Assembly (NCBI GenBank): GCA_047495785.1
Contig: JBLDXI010000024.1
Coordinates: 186,001 to 250,000 of the forward strand
DNA from: Lepidodermella squamata
Lineage: Eukaryota > Gastrotricha
Direction of reading: 5' to 3'
Length of the DNA: 64,000 bases
Shown: positions 61,041 to 64,000 of the stretch, piece by piece
Layout of the letters: each line of letters opens with the position of its first letter
Position numbering within the stretch: the stretch's first letter is position 1
Program-made: the position numbers and the translations under genes
Notes under the pieces: model-generated
The model's database searches: none
The model's input: the letters and a program-made list of their open reading frames with translations, nothing else
What the model was told of the DNA's origin: nothing

Positions 61041-63869
61041 ATGATCGCGTTTGCCCGCGGTTCATCGTTTGTCGCTGCCGCTGTGTGGTTCGTTGTCTGG
61101 ACTGGTCTGTCGTTTTTTGCGCACAACTGCGCGCGCCACGTGCTCAATGCCGTGAACAGAGAGCCCAACTCGGCGCCGGACGAAAGTAATGCGCCGGCAA
61201 GCCCATCTGTTATGTGGTTTTGCATTTTCCTGTTAACGCTGTTTCAAATCGGTGAGAAATTGTTAATACGCACCAGGATTTTGTTTTTATATCGAAAATA
61301 ATTTTTAGGAATTGGAGCCCTTGTGTTACTTGTGAGCAAGCGCGTTTACCTAATTTTCGGCATCGGGCGCACTGTTTATCGTTCTGGTTCGCGACCGTCC
61401 TCACCCACGTCGAAAGTGGTGCCTAATGGCACAGCAAATGGAAACGGATACGTCGTTAATGTCGGCACAGCGGAGATGGAAAGCGAAATAATGCCATCGA
61501 TACCCTGGCAAATTCAAATAACTTTGGCCCTGTCGCATCTCATCGCTACCGCTGCTACCAATGCGTCAATAGCCTTCGCGACTCCGGCTCCAGCCTTTGT
61601 AATTAAAGCGTTCGAACCCATTACTACAGCTATTCTCGCCGCGTTGGTGGGCGGAAAACGTGTAGAAACACACGTTATCATATCCCTACCTCTCGTCGCG
61701 TTAGTCTTGGAAATATATTTCTGATCGATGTGTAAAATAATTTAAAATTTAGAATCGGAGCTGTCGGTTTCACATGGCGGTCGGATTTCCAAATCGCCAA
61801 CTTTTTCGGAATATTCATGGCCGTAGTATCCAACTTGATGTACGGCCTTCGAAACATCACCACGAAGTCTCTGCAACACGACCATAGCGGAAACAAAACT
61901 ATTTCGAACCTCGCCCAGTTGCACATTTTAGCTCAGATGTCGATTTTTTCCGGTACTATTTTGGCATGGCTGATTCTAATGCAAACGCTTACCACACCTG
62001 GTCTCTTGAGCCACTTTCTAAAAAGCGACGTCATCTACGACAGCGTCCTTAGTGGATTGTTCCACGTTTCCTACACCATCATCAGTGTGCTAGTCATGCT
62101 CACTGTTCTAACCGTTGTGGCCCATGCAACAGCAAATCTTGGCAAACGGGTCATAATTTCGCTCCTGTGAGTTGCTAATTTTCGAGTTCGAAATATTTTC
62201 TAAAACCATTTTTCTGCCAGGTTCTACATCATCGGAATGCAATACCCTACTTTTTCCAACGTGCTGTTTGGCCTAGTCTTTTTGATTGGACTTTTAATTT
62301 ATGCAAATTCGAACCGCCTGAAATTTAGTGAGGAAATTGAAGCTAGTGACCTAATTGGTACTAATAATGTTTTACGTCATAGGTGAAACCCAGGAGAGCC
62401 AAACATTGATTTTGACTGGAATTTTCACAGCATTCGTGCTGGCATGTGCACTATTCCCGGGTAGCTTCATGGCCTCCACCGCTTCAGTTTCGAAGCCGAC
62501 GCTAGTCGACGACCATCGACCGATTCCATTACCTGTAGCCGTTACTCCCCCCACGTTTAGGGCCAGAAAGGATTTCTTCATTACGAAGGCGAACAAGATT
62601 AACTACATCAATGTGGACTCATCCAACATCGATACCTTGTATCCCAAGTGAGTCAAATTTTTCCAATAAGATCCCAGATCAATATATCTAATTTGTAAAT
62701 TTCAATCCGCAGTTTTCAAACTACACTGAGTGCTGAAGAAGAAGAGTTCTTGAATGTTGACTTGTTTGCCAACCCGGATCGAGCGGATTGGCTGTCAAAG
62801 CGGTTGCCGATTGCTCACGATGTGGTGCTCGAGGCTCAACGCATTCATTATCAATTATTTTCCCGTCTGGTCAAAGGCTACAAGAGAGCCGTTTTAGTTA
62901 ACGTCTTCACGTGGGCTAATCGCGGTGATCACTTGATCACGATTGGCGAGCGTGTTATTTTGTCCCGGTTCAACTTAACATTAGACTACTACTGCTTCTA
63001 TCCCGGCGATGATTGTGATTTCCACGGAATTTCTCGATCAAAAGATTTGGTAGTATTCATTCAAGGCGCGGGGTATATTGGCCACGAAGCTCATGTTCCT
63101 GTCGTCAAGAAAACCATTAAGGCTTTTCCGAACAACCGCGTGATATTCTTTCCAATCAGCGTGTGCTGTACCAGTAAGGAAGAAATAGCAGCCTATCAAA
63201 ACATTTTTGTTACTCACAACGATTTATGGCTTCTCCTACGTGACCGATTTTCTTATGAGGTATGTCTTGTCATTATTTTACCCTTATTCGTCATGTAGCT
63301 TGGAATATGATTTGCAGATTTCAAAGAAGTCATTCACCAAGACGAAATGCTACCTCTCGCCAGATTCCGCCTTTGCAGTTGGCCCTCAGAAACTGACGAT
63401 TGTCCCAACTCACGACCTCATTTGGGTAAAACGTGATGACTGGGAAAACTACAGAGATAAAAACCACGACGAGCTTCCGAAAATTCCGAAAAATATGACT
63501 GCTCTCATTCAGGTAAACTCTAAGCTAACGTTGAGATGTTTTTATTATCTGTGATTTTTTATCTGAAAGGACTGGGACGAGCATTTCATGGACCAGCAGA
63601 CACCAGACTTCATGGAGGATCATCAGCTCAAATCCATGAGTGCATTTGTCTACCTTGCTCGAGGGAAAGTTGTGATAACTGACCGGTTACATGCCCATCT
63701 AATGAGCACCTTGTTGGGGAAACCTAATATAGTTGTAAATTCGATTACGCGTAAGCAGCAAAATTATTATGATACCTGGGAACACAGCATAAAAACATCA
63801 GCATGCGTTGATTCAGCTACTGAAGCGTTGTCAATTGCGAAGAATTTCATTACCATGTTGAGGCTTTAA
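61041..63869 (+). CDS. Fusion: TPT/PEP-translocator-type carrier + polysaccharide pyruvyl transferase
   Basis: Eight exons, all phases agreeing: 61041..61251, 61309..61699, 61753..62166, 62221..62345, 62383..62647, 62713..63259, 63318..63512, 63570..63869; 815 residues. Residues 1-375 or so form a drug/metabolite-type carrier of the triose-phosphate translocator (TPT) class: PAFVIKAFEPITTAILAALV, VVSNLMYGLRNITTKSL and HATANLGKRVIISLLFY match plastid TPT/PPT motifs, including the Lys of IKA and the phosphate-binding KR pair. Exon 5 adds a helix (LILTGIFTAFVLACALF) and a stem. Residues 470-815 form a PS_pyruv_trans domain: FTWANRGDHLITIGE, VVFIQGAGYIGHEAH and ITDRLHAHLMSTLLGKP with its R-L-H motif. 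Predicted role: import PEP and transfer pyruvate ketals to lumenal glycans. The join has splice-phase support but no transcript evidence. Confidence 0.82.
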
Positions 63870-63930
63870 TCAGAATTTATGTTTTTCTATGCTTTCTGGA
63901 ACGATGTTGAAATCCGGCAATGTTTGTGTA

Positions 63931-63954
63931 AATAAATTATTTGCGGTAAATAAA
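63931..63954 (+). terminator. Two poly(A) signals of the fusion gene
   Basis: AATAAA at 63931..63936 and again at 63949..63954, 62 and 80 bp past the fusion stop codon. Confidence 0.75.
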
Positions 63955-64000
63955 AACCTGGTATTTCAAACAATATTGCTTTTCGGTATTACTTCACTTT

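Noticed and set aside
62355-63869. Pyruvyl transferase as a separate gene starting near 62364
   Set aside because: An ATG exists there, but the carrier exon upstream would then end in a stop without its splice partner, there is no poly(A) signal or promoter space between, and the 37-bp intron joins the frames exactly. The fusion is the simpler model, though transcripts are needed.
61041-63869. Bacterial contamination or recent bacterial transfer for the pyruvyl transferase
   Set aside because: The enzyme part is split by ordinary short GT-AG introns and flanked by animal genes. An ancient transfer cannot be excluded, but contamination does not fit.

Overview
This window is nuclear DNA from a small-genome animal. 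The genes are split by many short GT-AG introns (mostly 37-60 bp). Orthologues of animal-specific or animal-typical proteins are present: IA-2/phogrin, Cys-loop channels, MED1, SLC16-type carriers, P-glycoproteins and a BAG3-like protein. A complete SPAG6 gene (flagellar axoneme central pair) argues against a nematode. The compact gene spacing and tiny introns would suit a tardigrade or another miniaturised ecdysozoan or rotifer; that placement is inference, not proof.

Layout. 1-2544 (minus): the 3'-truncated ribosome-biogenesis gene WDR12, and METTL18 57 bp upstream of it. 2592-5935 (minus): two tandem monocarboxylate-transporter-like carriers. 7304-8956 (minus): AMPK gamma subunit. 12530-14345 (plus): SPAG6. 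15400-22798 (minus): an 11-exon IA-2 pseudophosphatase gene, assembled here from signal peptide to phosphatase domain. 24344-26616 (plus): proteasome ATPase Rpt6 and ribosomal protein L39. 26976-48002 (minus): three tandem P-glycoprotein genes, with a small orphan membrane protein between the first and second and two Cys-loop receptor genes between the second and third. The third P-glycoprotein carries a transposon-like insertion in an intron. 48485-55869 (minus): acyl-CoA-binding protein, a WW-BAG cochaperone and Mediator subunit MED1. 56938-57740 (plus): a secreted cysteine-rich protein resembling the folate-receptor family. 58289-59899 (minus): a type II membrane protein that looks like a beta-propeller carbohydrate enzyme. 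61041-63869 (plus): a transporter-enzyme fusion.

The most notable object is the last gene. Its exons join, in one frame, a complete triose-phosphate/phosphoenolpyruvate-translocator-type carrier, one more membrane helix, and a complete polysaccharide pyruvyl transferase domain. Pyruvyl transferases use phosphoenolpyruvate (PEP) as donor, and plant members of this carrier family move PEP, so the fusion may import the donor into the Golgi/ER lumen and use it there. The neighbouring head-to-head gene also looks like a lumenal glycan enzyme, so the pair may form a small glycan-modification locus.

All gene models were built by hand from reading frames, splice sites and remembered family patterns. 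Exon phases were checked for most genes. No database search was possible.
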